Source: Haloarcula taiwanensis
GTDB lineage: Archaea; Halobacteriota; Halobacteria; Halobacteriales; Haloarculaceae
Length of the DNA stretch: 64,000 bases
Direction of reading: 5' to 3'
NCBI GenBank assembly: GCA_002844335.1
Contig: CP019154.1
Coordinates: 1,674,001 to 1,738,000 of the forward strand
Shown: positions 54,934-63,290 of the stretch, piece after piece
Numbering within the stretch: the first letter of the stretch is position 1
Layout: each line of letters opens with the position of its first letter
Position numbers and translations under genes: made by a program
Notes under the pieces: model-generated
Told to the model about the DNA's origin: nothing
The model's database searches: none
The model's input: only the letters and a program-made list of their open reading frames with translations

Positions 54934-56721
54934 ATGCCACCATCCCCACTGGGCAATGCGGCTCCGTTCGGGATGCACGACAAGCGGTTGTCGATACTGC
55001 TTATCGACGACGACGCGGACCAGGTCGATCTCTCTGCCACCTTCCTGGAACAGGAGCTGCCGGATGCGGAGACGACAACGGTGGTCGAGCCAACGGCTGG
55101 ACTCACCGAGGCCATCGAAGGCACGTACGACTGCGTCGTCTGTGATTACGATATGCCGTCACGCGACGGCCTGGCGGTGCTGGCCGAACTGCGAGACGCG
55201 GGGATCACGGTTCCGTTCATCCTCTTCACCGGAAAGGGGAGCGAGGAAATCGCGAGCCGGGCGATTTCCGAAGGCGTCGATGAGTACCTCCAGAAGGGAG
55301 GCACAGAAAAGTACACCATCCTCGCAAACAAGATCGAAAACCTCGTCGAGAAACACCGGGCGGAACAACAAGTCCAGCGCGGGTTTCGAGCCATCGAATC
55401 CGCACAGGAAGGAATCGGAATCATCGACGAGAACGGCGTTTACCAGTACCTCAACGACGCGTACGCGGCGATTTACGACCGAGGCCGCTCCGAGATAATC
55501 GGCGAGCACTGGGAGATGTTGTACCCTACCAAAGAGGTCGACCGATTCACGGACGAGGTCCTCCCAGAACTCTACGAGCGCGGGTCATGGAGCGGCGTCG
55601 CAACCGGGCTGACAAAGGCCGGCGATCCCGTCCACGAGCGGCTCGTCCTGACGCCGACGAGCGACGGCGGCCACGTCTGTCTCGTCCAGCGCGTCGCCGA
55701 GGACACTGGACCGTCGAGCGAGGAGGCGCTCGAGACCAGGGCCCTGAACGCGACCTCCGTCGGCGTGACGATTACGGACCCGGACCGAGACGACAACCCG
55801 CTCATCTACGTAAACGACGGGTTCGAGGACCTCACCGGCTACGACCGGGACGCGATCCTGGGTCGGAACTGTCGGTTCCTGCAGGGCGAGGGAACCGACC
55901 CCGAGACGGTCGCCTCGATTCGGGACGCCATCGCCGAGGGGGAGACGACATCGACGACAGTGCTGAACTACACCGCCGACGGCGACCCGTTCTGGAACTT
56001 TCTCGAAATCTCTCCAATCGAAGACGACAGCGGAACTGTGACGCATTTCGTCGGATTCCAGCGCGATGTGACCGAACTCATCGCACATCGCAACGAGATG
56101 GAAGATCAGATCGAGTGGCTGAATGAGTTTGCTGAGGTCGTCTCACACGATCTCAAGAACCCGCTGTCGGTCATACGCGGCAACATCGAACTGGCGTTAC
56201 AGACCGGTGAGATGGACCGATTATCGGAGGCAAAGCAATCCGTGGCGCGGCTGGACGAGTTGATTGACGACCTCTCGAACGTCATGCGCCAACAGGAACT
56301 GGTTACCAACCCGGAGTCGGTCGATTTCGCGGCCGTCTTCCGGTCGCTAGACCAGTTCGACACCGTGTCGCGGTCGGTAGATATCGTCGATTCACGCAAG
56401 ATCGTCGCAGACGAGCAAGCGCTGGCCCGACTGGCCGAGAATCTCGTCAGGAACACGCTCGAACACGGCGGGCCGGACGCCGGGATACGTATCGGGACGC
56501 TGTCGGACGGATTCTACTACGAGGACACCGGCGAAGGGGTCCCTGACGGAACTACCGACGAGGTGTTCAAGCCTGGCTTCTCAACGAAAGAGGACGGGAC
56601 CGGATTTGGGATGGTCAGCATCCGACAGATCGTTCGCGCTCACGGTTGGACCGTTTCTCTCGGCGAAAGCGACGCCGGCGGCGCGCGGTTCGAGTTTACT
56701 GGTGTCGAGACCGTCACGTAA
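54934..56721 (+). CDS. LOV-domain photoreceptor histidine kinase with receiver
   Basis: The 595-residue protein has a receiver domain (17-140, phospho-acceptor Asp71 in VVCDYDMP), a PAS domain (145-255), a LOV domain (268-385), a HisKA dimerisation domain with His405 in VVSHDLKNP, and a HATPase domain (EDTGEGVPDG, GTGFGMVSI). The LOV domain has the flavin-adduct motif GRNCRFLQ with Cys313 plus the flavin contacts Asn345, Asn355 and Gln376. This indicates blue-light sensing. The start at 54934 fits the TATA box; ATG 54973 is an alternative. No response regulator gene is adjacent. Confidence 0.92.
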   Translation: MPPSPLGNAAPFGMHDKRLSILLIDDDADQVDLSATFLEQELPDAETTTVVEPTAGLTEAIEGTYDCVVCDYDMPSRDGLAVLAELRDAGITVPFILFTGKGSEEIASRAISEGVDEYLQKGGTEKYTILANKIENLVEKHRAEQQVQRGFRAIESAQEGIGIIDENGVYQYLNDAYAAIYDRGRSEIIGEHWEMLYPTKEVDRFTDEVLPELYERGSWSGVATGLTKAGDPVHERLVLTPTSDGGHVCLVQRVAEDTGPSSEEALETRALNATSVGVTITDPDRDDNPLIYVNDGFEDLTGYDRDAILGRNCRFLQGEGTDPETVASIRDAIAEGETTSTTVLNYTADGDPFWNFLEISPIEDDSGTVTHFVGFQRDVTELIAHRNEMEDQIEWLNEFAEVVSHDLKNPLSVIRGNIELALQTGEMDRLSEAKQSVARLDELIDDLSNVMRQQELVTNPESVDFAAVFRSLDQFDTVSRSVDIVDSRKIVADEQALARLAENLVRNTLEHGGPDAGIRIGTLSDGFYYEDTGEGVPDGTTDEVFKPGFSTKEDGTGFGMVSIRQIVRAHGWTVSLGESDAGGARFEFTGVETVT

Positions 56722-56744
56722 TCAGCGCAGTCCGGTCGGAGCGC

Positions 56745-57212
56745 TCACTCCGCGAGAATGTGTGCCGGCAAGTCGTCGCGGATTATCGTATCGCAGTACT
56801 CACAGCGGACGCCGTCGTCGCCGACGGCAAAGCGGGAGTCGACGGGCTCGTCCTCGGTCGTGATGCAGTTGTGGTTCGGGCATTCGAGGACGCCCTCGAC
56901 GACCGACGGCCGCTCGACGCGGCGCTTCTCGACGACATCATAGTCACGGATGATGTTGATCGTCGCCGCGGAGGCGATGAGCGAGAGCACGTCGACCTCA
57001 TCCTGGGAGAGTTCGCGGCCCTCGACTTTGACCACGTCTTTGTGTCCCAGGCGGTCCGAGGGCATGTTCATCGCGACGGAGACAGAGTCGCCGCTGGTTC
57101 CGTCGATGCCGAGAATCGCCAGAACGTTCAGCGCCTGGCCGCCCGCGATGTGGTCGATGACGGTGCCGTTGCGAATCTTCGAGACGCGGAGTTGCTGGTC
57201 GTTGTCGCTCAT
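56745..57212 (-). CDS. pyrI: Aspartate carbamoyltransferase regulatory chain
   Basis: The 155-residue protein has the nucleotide-binding N-terminal domain ([20 protein letters not shown]) and the C-terminal zinc domain with CPNHNC and CEYC supplying four cysteines. It confers allosteric control on PyrB in pyrimidine synthesis. The gene overlaps pyrB by 4 bases. Confidence 0.96.
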   Translation of the reverse strand: MSDNDQQLRVSKIRNGTVIDHIAGGQALNVLAILGIDGTSGDSVSVAMNMPSDRLGHKDVVKVEGRELSQDEVDVLSLIASAATINIIRDYDVVEKRRVERPSVVEGVLECPNHNCITTEDEPVDSRFAVGDDGVRCEYCDTIIRDDLPAHILAE

Positions 57213-58123
57213 TTGTCGCCTCCGAGCATCAGGTCGAGCAGCGCCATCCGTACCGGGACGCCGTTGTGGGCCTGCTGGAAGTACTGTGCATGGGTGGTCT
57301 CGTCGACATCGTGAGCGATTTCGTCGACACGCGGGAGCGGGTGCATCACGGTCAGGTCGTCTTTGGCCGCCGCAAGCGTGTCGGCGTCGATCTGGTACTG
57401 GCCGGCGACTTCGCGATACTCGCTCTCGTCGGGGAACCGCTCGGCCTGAATGCGTGTCACGTAGAGCACGTCCAGGTCAGGGAGAATCTCGTCGAGGTCG
57501 GTGTGCTCGCGGACCTCCGCGCCGGCCTCGTGGAGGTCGTAGCGGACCGAGCGGGGGAGCTGGAGCGATTCGGGACTGATGAAGTGCTGTCGGGCGTCGA
57601 CGGTCGTGAGTGCGTGGGCCAGCGAGTGGACCGTTCGTCCGTACTTCAGGTCGCCCATGATACCGATAGTCAGGTCGTCGAAGCCCGCGTTCTCACGGAT
57701 GGTGTAGAGATCGAGCAGCGTCTGTGTCGGGTGCTGGCCGGCCCCATCGCCGGCGTTGACGAGTGGCACGTCGACGAACTCGCTTGCCATCTTCGCGGAC
57801 CCCTCCATGGGATGCCGGAGCACGAGCGCGTCAGTGTAGCCCTCAACGACGCGGACGGTGTCGGCCAGCGACTCGCCTTTCTTGACGCTCGAGGACTCGA
57901 CCGAGCCCATGTCGACGATGTCGCCGCCGAGGCGCTTCATCGCCGTGGTGAAGCTCATCTTCGTCCGGGTGCTCGGCTCGAAAAAGAGCATGCCGAGCAA
58001 GGTGTCGCTGTGCCGGTCCGCAAACGCCCCCGGGTCAGCCGCGATGTCGGCCGCGTGGTCGAGCACCGTCTCGATGTCGCCCCGCGAGAGTTGTTTCGCG
58101 CTGATGATGTGGTCGTGCCGCAT
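57209..58123 (-). CDS. pyrB: Aspartate carbamoyltransferase catalytic chain
   Basis: The 304-residue enzyme joins carbamoyl phosphate to aspartate. The carbamoyl-phosphate site [11 protein letters not shown] (about 49-59) and the [12 protein letters not shown] block are intact, as are [10 protein letters not shown] and the [11 protein letters not shown] loop. It starts at ATG 58121-58123 and is followed directly by pyrI, the usual archaeal arrangement. Confidence 0.97.
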   Translation of the reverse strand: MRHDHIISAKQLSRGDIETVLDHAADIAADPGAFADRHSDTLLGMLFFEPSTRTKMSFTTAMKRLGGDIVDMGSVESSSVKKGESLADTVRVVEGYTDALVLRHPMEGSAKMASEFVDVPLVNAGDGAGQHPTQTLLDLYTIRENAGFDDLTIGIMGDLKYGRTVHSLAHALTTVDARQHFISPESLQLPRSVRYDLHEAGAEVREHTDLDEILPDLDVLYVTRIQAERFPDESEYREVAGQYQIDADTLAAAKDDLTVMHPLPRVDEIAHDVDETTHAQYFQQAHNGVPVRMALLDLMLGGDK

Positions 58124-58258
58124 TTCACTCGGTACCGCGCTCCGGACGGTCTTGAATCCCCCGACACGGGAATTGAACGGTCGCTTACATCATCAGGGTC
58201 TACTTCGAGAGCGGCGGAATCGAGGGCAGAACTGCCAGCGGCGGGAATACAGTCCGAG

Positions 58259-59395
58259 TCAGGGATTGCTCTGCCAGACATCGACGCGTGGCTCTGTGTA
58301 CGCCTTGCCGACGATGTCGGGAATGCCGTCACCGTCGAGGTCGACGACTTTCGCCTCGTGGGTGGGGATGCCGGTGTTCAGTTGTTTGCGCTCGAAGGTC
58401 CCCGCCCCGTCGTTGTGGAACACGAACTGTCGCGGTTCGTGTCCGTCCTCAAGACCCATTTCGGCGACGAAGATGTCGGGGTTACCGTCGCCGTCGAAGT
58501 CCGCCACGTCGAGGCTGTGTGGGTTCGAGAGGTCGTCGTGCAGTAGGGTCAGATCCCACTCGGGCGGGTCGAACACGCCCAGCCTGGCCGGGCGGTCGTC
58601 GAGATACGGTTCGTCGCCCTCGACGAGGATTATCTCCAAGTCGCCGTCGCCGTCGATGTCCGCGATAGCGACGCGGGTACACTGCCAGCCATCGGCGATC
58701 TGCTCTCTGTCCCAGCCGTCGGCCGTCCGATGGAAGACGTTCGGGCCGGCAACGATTTCGACCTCGCCGTCCCCGTCGACATCCTCGACAGCGACACCCT
58801 CGACATCGAGGTCCTCGGCGACGACGTGGCGGTTCGCCACCGGCCACGGTTCTCGTGTCGGGTCCTCTGGAATATCGTAGTAGAATACCGTCTTAGACTC
58901 CTGAGACAGTCCGACGACCTCGTTTTCTCCGTCGCCGTCCACGTCCGCCACGGCGGTGTCGTGATACTTCTCGAAGTCGTCGGTGATGAGCCGACGCGTC
59001 CACTGCTCTCGGGGGTCGTCCGGTATCTCGAACCACCACAGTTTGTGCCGGTAGATGTTCTGACCGGCCACCATATCCGGGCGGCCGTTGCCCGTGATAT
59101 CACCGAGCGAACCGCCGACGGAGAGTTCAGGTGCGCTGGCAACGTCGTGGCGCTCCCAGCCGGGATTCTCGTACCAGAACACGTTCGTCTGGAGCCAGCG
59201 GGCCAGCGGCCCCATGCCGAATACGGACAGCAAGTCGACTGACTTATCCACGAGTGGGAACTCGACCTCGTGCTCGTCGCCGAGCGCCCCGACGATGATG
59301 TCCGGCCGACCGTTCCCCGTGAGGTCGGTCGTGAGACAGAAGCTCATCGTACTCGCCGGCGGCGAGGCTTCGATGCGCTCGTGATGGAGGTTCAT
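58259..59395 (-). CDS. Seven-repeat FG-GAP/VCBS beta-propeller protein
   Basis: The 378-residue protein contains seven calcium-binding-type repeats (DLTGNGRPDIIVG, DITGNGRPDMVAG, DVDGDGENEVVG, DVDGDGEVEIVAG, DIDGDGDLEIILV, DFDGDGNPDIFVA, DLDGDGIPDIVG), enough for a closed seven-bladed propeller. No Sec or Tat signal is visible from the ATG at 59393-59395 or in the residues before it, which is unusual for this family. It lies 60 bases downstream of a sugar-isomerase-like gene. The function is unknown; a lyase or binding role in sugar metabolism is possible. Confidence 0.82.
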   Translation of the reverse strand: MNLHHERIEASPPASTMSFCLTTDLTGNGRPDIIVGALGDEHEVEFPLVDKSVDLLSVFGMGPLARWLQTNVFWYENPGWERHDVASAPELSVGGSLGDITGNGRPDMVAGQNIYRHKLWWFEIPDDPREQWTRRLITDDFEKYHDTAVADVDGDGENEVVGLSQESKTVFYYDIPEDPTREPWPVANRHVVAEDLDVEGVAVEDVDGDGEVEIVAGPNVFHRTADGWDREQIADGWQCTRVAIADIDGDGDLEIILVEGDEPYLDDRPARLGVFDPPEWDLTLLHDDLSNPHSLDVADFDGDGNPDIFVAEMGLEDGHEPRQFVFHNDGAGTFERKQLNTGIPTHEAKVVDLDGDGIPDIVGKAYTEPRVDVWQSNP

Positions 59396-59455
59396 GTCCC
59401 AGCCGTTCGGGTGTATCGCTATTGTTATGGCCGGGCTAACACCGACCAACGGCGA

Positions 59456-60394
59456 TCAAGAACTCGTAGCAGGAATCCGTGTGGCGCTCCGCGAAGAGCC
59501 ACTTCCGTCGAGGAGGCGCTCCAGCGTGGCCGCCCCGTGATCGATCTTCGCCGTCGGGTCGCTGTCGAGTTCGTTTTCGTAAATCACCCAGTCGACACCA
59601 GCGTCGCTCGCGGCGTCCAGAACCGCATGCATGTCCACGGCCCCCTCGCCATGCGGGACATCCTCGTAGCCCTGGAACGGCCCGGCCGGGGCCACGTCCC
59701 GGATATGGACCATCCTGATTCGGTCACTACACAGCGAGAAGAGGGCACACGGGTCGTAGCCGGCTTCACGGATCTCCGCGACCTCCGGCTCGAACATGAG
59801 CGCCGACGGCTTGGTCCGGGCAACGAGGTTCCACATAGGCGTCTCGCTCGGTATCGTTGTCGGGTCGTGTGCCCGGAGGGCGGTCAGCAACCGGTGTGTG
59901 CACTCCCCGACAGCGGTGGGTATCGGCGTTTCGTCGGTGAGCCGTCCCGCCGCGTCCGGAAGCAAGGGGCGGAACGTCCGCCGTCCCGTATGATACCCCA
60001 GCTGCATATCACACGCTTTGAGGCCGGCAGCGGCGTCGCGGAGCCGGTGGGAGAGCGACCGGATGTCGCTCCGGGTCCGAAGCTCGGACGCCGAGAGATG
60101 TGGGATAACGAGTGTCTCACACCCCACTGTTCGACACCGGACCAGCAGGTCTGACTCACCATCCAGCGCAGCCTCAACCTCGGGAAGGTCCGCGTGGACA
60201 GCAACCGGTTCAAGACCGACGTCATCAAGTGCCGTTGCGATATCTCTGGGCGATTCCTCGTGGAACCGGTGTGCGAATTCGACTCCATCGTAGCCTGCAG
60301 CCCCGACACGGCGGAGGATTTCAGGGAGCGGTTCGGATAGGGTACGGATACTGTATAACTGAAGGGCCGTGTTTGGTCCACTGCCCATATCCAT
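59456..60394 (-). CDS. Sugar phosphate isomerase/epimerase-like TIM barrel
   Basis: The 312-residue protein belongs to the xylose-isomerase-like TIM-barrel superfamily (ALQLYSIRTLSEPLPEILRR, GYDGVEFAHRFHEES, the GYHTGRR strand, VHIRDVAP and DWVIYENELDSDP near the end). Metal-ligand Glu and His residues are in the expected strands. The substrate is unknown. It starts at ATG 60394 or 60388 and probably forms an operon with the propeller gene. Confidence 0.87.
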   Translation of the reverse strand: MDMGSGPNTALQLYSIRTLSEPLPEILRRVGAAGYDGVEFAHRFHEESPRDIATALDDVGLEPVAVHADLPEVEAALDGESDLLVRCRTVGCETLVIPHLSASELRTRSDIRSLSHRLRDAAAGLKACDMQLGYHTGRRTFRPLLPDAAGRLTDETPIPTAVGECTHRLLTALRAHDPTTIPSETPMWNLVARTKPSALMFEPEVAEIREAGYDPCALFSLCSDRIRMVHIRDVAPAGPFQGYEDVPHGEGAVDMHAVLDAASDAGVDWVIYENELDSDPTAKIDHGAATLERLLDGSGSSRSATRIPATSS

Positions 60395-60516
60395 AGTTGG
60401 AGTGTACTCATTATTGTTACATACACGTTATCAACCCACACTGAGGACGGCTCGAACAGTTCGCCTGTTGGGATCGCCGCCATCGAAGGCACAGACCTAC
60501 CGTGGACAGCGGGTGT

Positions 60517-60559
60517 GGCAACAACGACCGTATAAAAGTAGGCAACAACCAACCGTCGT
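60517..60559 (+). promoter_or_regulatory. Direct repeats flanking a TATA box
   Basis: GGCAACAACGACCGT (60517-60531) and GGCAACAACCAACCGT (60541-60556) are near-identical direct repeats on either side of TATAAAAG (60531-60538), upstream of the ParA-like gene. This is a plausible autoregulatory operator. Confidence 0.45.
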
Positions 60560-60642
60560 AAGTCAGTCCTTTCAGCCCACGGTAGTCCTGTTCGTGACGG
60601 CCGACACAAGGATTCAAACCCGATAGACAGTCCAGCCACAGT

Positions 60643-61269
60643 ATGCTCGCAATCGCTGGCGGCAAAGGTGGCTGTGGCAAAACGACCATTGCCCTCGGCG
60701 TTGGGCAAGCACTGGGGACGCCGACTAGACCGGCGCTGGTCGTGGACACCGACCGTGATATGCCAAACCTCCACCGACGTGCTGGGGTCAATCCATCGCC
60801 CGGAATCACAGATGTCACGGCCTCGGCTGAGCCGACCGCAGTTGCACAGCGCGCGACGGCCGTCGAAAGCGTCGACGTACTCCCCTGTCAGACCGCAGCC
60901 GGGACCGCTATCGACAATGCCATCAACAGGTTGTCCCGACCTGATCGGCCCGTAGTACTCGACTGCCCGGCCGGTGCTGGTCCGGACGCCGCTCGTCCGC
61001 TACGGGGGGCTGACAGAACAGTGCTCGTAAGTACACCAACACGTCAGAGTCTCACCGACACCGCCAAGACTGCGGCGATGGCCCGCGCGCTCGATGCACC
61101 GCCTGCGCTTACGGTCCTCGTCGGCAGCGACGGGTCCGTAGACCCGTCGACCCTGCTGTGCTGCCCGGAAACGATTCACGTCCCGTCGGTGTCGAAGCCG
61201 CTGGAATCGGACCGAGCGAGGGCACGATACGTCGAGATAGCGGACGTTCTCACCAAGCGGAATACTTAA
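60643..61269 (+). CDS. ParA/MinD-like ATPase
   Basis: The 208-residue protein is a short deviant Walker A ATPase (GGKGGCGKTTIALGVGQALG at 6-25, VVDTDRDMPNL and VVLDCPAGAGPDAARPLRGA). It lacks the C-terminal amphipathic membrane-targeting helix of true MinD, so it could be a cargo-positioning or partition ATPase. It is followed after 28 bases by a RecA-like gene. The repeats at 60517-60556 lie in its promoter. Chromosome or chemotaxis-array positioning are possible jobs; none is shown. Confidence 0.85.
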   Translation: MLAIAGGKGGCGKTTIALGVGQALGTPTRPALVVDTDRDMPNLHRRAGVNPSPGITDVTASAEPTAVAQRATAVESVDVLPCQTAAGTAIDNAINRLSRPDRPVVLDCPAGAGPDAARPLRGADRTVLVSTPTRQSLTDTAKTAAMARALDAPPALTVLVGSDGSVDPSTLLCCPETIHVPSVSKPLESDRARARYVEIADVLTKRNT

Positions 61270-61297
61270 TCTCGTGGGAAAATAATTTCTCAGTGGT

Positions 61298-61927
61298 ATG
61301 GCCAACCGGTTGCGAACGGGGATTGATGTCCTCGACAGAAAGCTCGATGGTGGCATCCCTGCGGGGAGTATCGTCGTGCTCTCTGCCCAGCCGGCTAGCC
61401 AAGCGGAGCTGTTCCTCTACGAACTCACCGCCACGCGCGGGACGCTGTGGCTGTCACTCGACCGGACCGCCGAATCTGTCATCGCGAGCATCGAGCAGAC
61501 GCCGGCCAACACTGGAGATCCGACGGTGCGGCACATCTCCGGCGAAGCACCCCTCGATAACGCCGGCAAGCTCGTCTCGGCGCTGCCGGAAACCTCGAAC
61601 CTCATCGTTGACCCACTGGACGTACTGGAAGCACAGGAGCCACACTCGCGTTTTCGGGCGTTCATGAACGACCTACAGAACCACATCGTCAACACCGGCA
61701 GTCTCGCTATCGTTCACTGCCTCGATGGACGTGACGTGCCACCGCTCCGGGATACGACCGAGCACTTCGCGGACGTGGTGTTCCAGCTCAACACCACAAC
61801 GAACGGTGACGAGGTGGAAAACCGCCTCGCGATTCCGAAGTTCCGTGGCGGGCGCGCCCCCACAGACATCATCAAGCTCAACCTCGTCGAAGAGGTCAGC
61901 ATCGACACCAGCCGCGACATCGCCTGA
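61298..61927 (+). CDS. RecA/KaiC-like protein lacking its P-loop
   Basis: The 209-residue protein begins like RAD55/KaiC family proteins (GIDVLDRKLDGGIPAGSIVV, 8-27), but where the ATP-binding GxxxxGKT should follow it reads SAQPASQAEL, so it cannot bind ATP in the usual way. Later strands (GTLWLSLDRTAESV, NLIVDPLDVLE, SLAIVHCLDG) keep the fold. It probably acts as a structural or signalling partner, perhaps of the upstream ParA-like ATPase. Confidence 0.82.
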   Translation: MANRLRTGIDVLDRKLDGGIPAGSIVVLSAQPASQAELFLYELTATRGTLWLSLDRTAESVIASIEQTPANTGDPTVRHISGEAPLDNAGKLVSALPETSNLIVDPLDVLEAQEPHSRFRAFMNDLQNHIVNTGSLAIVHCLDGRDVPPLRDTTEHFADVVFQLNTTTNGDEVENRLAIPKFRGGRAPTDIIKLNLVEEVSIDTSRDIA

Positions 61928-61929
61928 TT

Positions 61930-62130
61930 CTATTCGCCGCCCGGCCGTGGCTCTCTATCTGTCGACCCGAACTCAGTACCGACAAGTATCAACAGGAACA
62001 GTCCGAGACCAACACCGGCACCCGCTGCCAGTCCGGTGCCGATGCTTCCAGTCAACACGACCGTTCCGACGCCGAAGGCGATTCCCGGCGGGAACGCGAG
62101 CAGTGACGGGTACACCAACGACACTCGCAT
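61930..62130 (-). CDS. Small two-span membrane protein
   Basis: The 66-residue protein has two hydrophobic segments (about 9-30 and 32-52) joined by a glycine-rich stretch, and an acidic tail. It is convergent with the RecA-like gene and ends two bases from it. No known family is recognised. Clear hydrophobic structure and haloarchaeal tail composition support it being real. Confidence 0.7.
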   Translation of the reverse strand: MRVSLVYPSLLAFPPGIAFGVGTVVLTGSIGTGLAAGAGVGLGLFLLILVGTEFGSTDREPRPGGE

Positions 62131-62260
62131 GCGTAGTGATGACGTGTCGTGCGTATAACGGTTCGCCCGTGTGTCCTCGGAGAATAGCAGTCGCTCGGAG
62201 TCATAAAGCCGCTCGCTGGCGCACAGCTCTGCAGACCCGATCGGCGTGTTCGCGGCGCAG

Positions 62261-63208
62261 TTACTCTTCAGCGCCTTCGATCTCTTCGACGATCTCCTCG
62301 GCGTCTACGTCGGCGTCTTCCAGCGCGTCTTCGATGTCTGCGCCGCCGGCACCGCCCATGCCGCCCATCATACCGGGCATGCCCATGCCGCCACCGCCGA
62401 TCTCCTCCTGGACGATGATGCGATCGATGTCGAGCAGCTGGGTGAGCTGCTGGGCGATCTGCTGTTTGCCCATCATCCACTGCTGGTTCATCGTCAGCTG
62501 CGGCGTCGCCTCGATGTAGAGCGTTTCTTTCTCGACTTCGACAGTTTCGTACTCAGGCTCGGACTCTTCGTCCTCGCCTTCGTCGTCTTCACTCTCGACG
62601 AGCTGTTCTTCCTCGACGGTGTCGGTCTGGAACCACACGTCAAGTTCCATGTCGAGCATCATCTGAATGATGCCCTGTGCCTTCTCCTCGCGGTCTGTGA
62701 CCTCTTCGAGAATCTCGTAGTCGTACTCGACATCTTCACCGGCCAGCGGATGGTTGAAGTCCACTCGCGCGCGCCCGCCGATGATGGTCTCGACGTGACC
62801 GTGCTCGCCCTCGATGTCGACGTGTGCACCGGGATAGCGGTCATCCTCGGGGATCTTGTCCTTTGAGACCGTCCGGACTTCTTCCTCGTCGTACTCGCCG
62901 AAGGCGTCGGCTGCTGCAACGGTCACGTTGCCCTCGTCGCCGACCTCTTTGCCGTAGATGTCCTGCTCGACGTCCGGGAAGATGTGGTTCTCGCCCAGCA
63001 CGATGGTTCGCGGGCCGAACTCCTGCTGTTCGGTATCGATGCCGTCTTCCTCGGCGACCGCTTCGTCAGTCGTGTCGACAAGCTGGCCGCCGTCGACGGT
63101 GCGGGCGGTGTAGGCGAGCTTGACAACATCGCCCTTCTGGAGTCCCTCCGCCTGTTCTTCTTCGTCTGCGGTTTCTTCATCGACTTCAGTCTCAGACTCG
63201 TTGCTCAT
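62261..63208 (-). CDS. FKBP-type peptidyl-prolyl isomerase, long archaeal form
   Basis: The 315-residue protein has an acidic N-terminus, an FKBP/SlyD-like domain (GDVVKLAYTARTVDGGQLVD, PRTIVLGENHIFPDVEQDIY) with the IF (insert-in-flap) chaperone domain (AAADAFGEYDEEEVR, HPLAGEDVEYDYEI), and then a C-terminal extension. The extension has an acidic spacer, a helical TPQLTMNQQWMMGKQQIAQQ stretch, a Gly/Met-rich hinge and an acidic end. It assists folding in the cytosol. The start at 63206-63208 is well supported. Confidence 0.93.
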   Translation of the reverse strand: MSNESETEVDEETADEEEQAEGLQKGDVVKLAYTARTVDGGQLVDTTDEAVAEEDGIDTEQQEFGPRTIVLGENHIFPDVEQDIYGKEVGDEGNVTVAAADAFGEYDEEEVRTVSKDKIPEDDRYPGAHVDIEGEHGHVETIIGGRARVDFNHPLAGEDVEYDYEILEEVTDREEKAQGIIQMMLDMELDVWFQTDTVEEEQLVESEDDEGEDEESEPEYETVEVEKETLYIEATPQLTMNQQWMMGKQQIAQQLTQLLDIDRIIVQEEIGGGGMGMPGMMGGMGGAGGADIEDALEDADVDAEEIVEEIEGAEE

Positions 63209-63290
63209 ACCCTGTTCGTCAGTCGTGGCACTCTTAAGGACAACGTTTCCCGGTCAACAGCGGTCGAGCAACTTCGGAAGTGACCAGCTA

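Noticed and set aside
60605-60625. T-arm-like ATTCAAACC near the ParA-like gene
   Set aside because: No acceptor stem, anticodon arm or D arm can be drawn around it, so it is not a tRNA.
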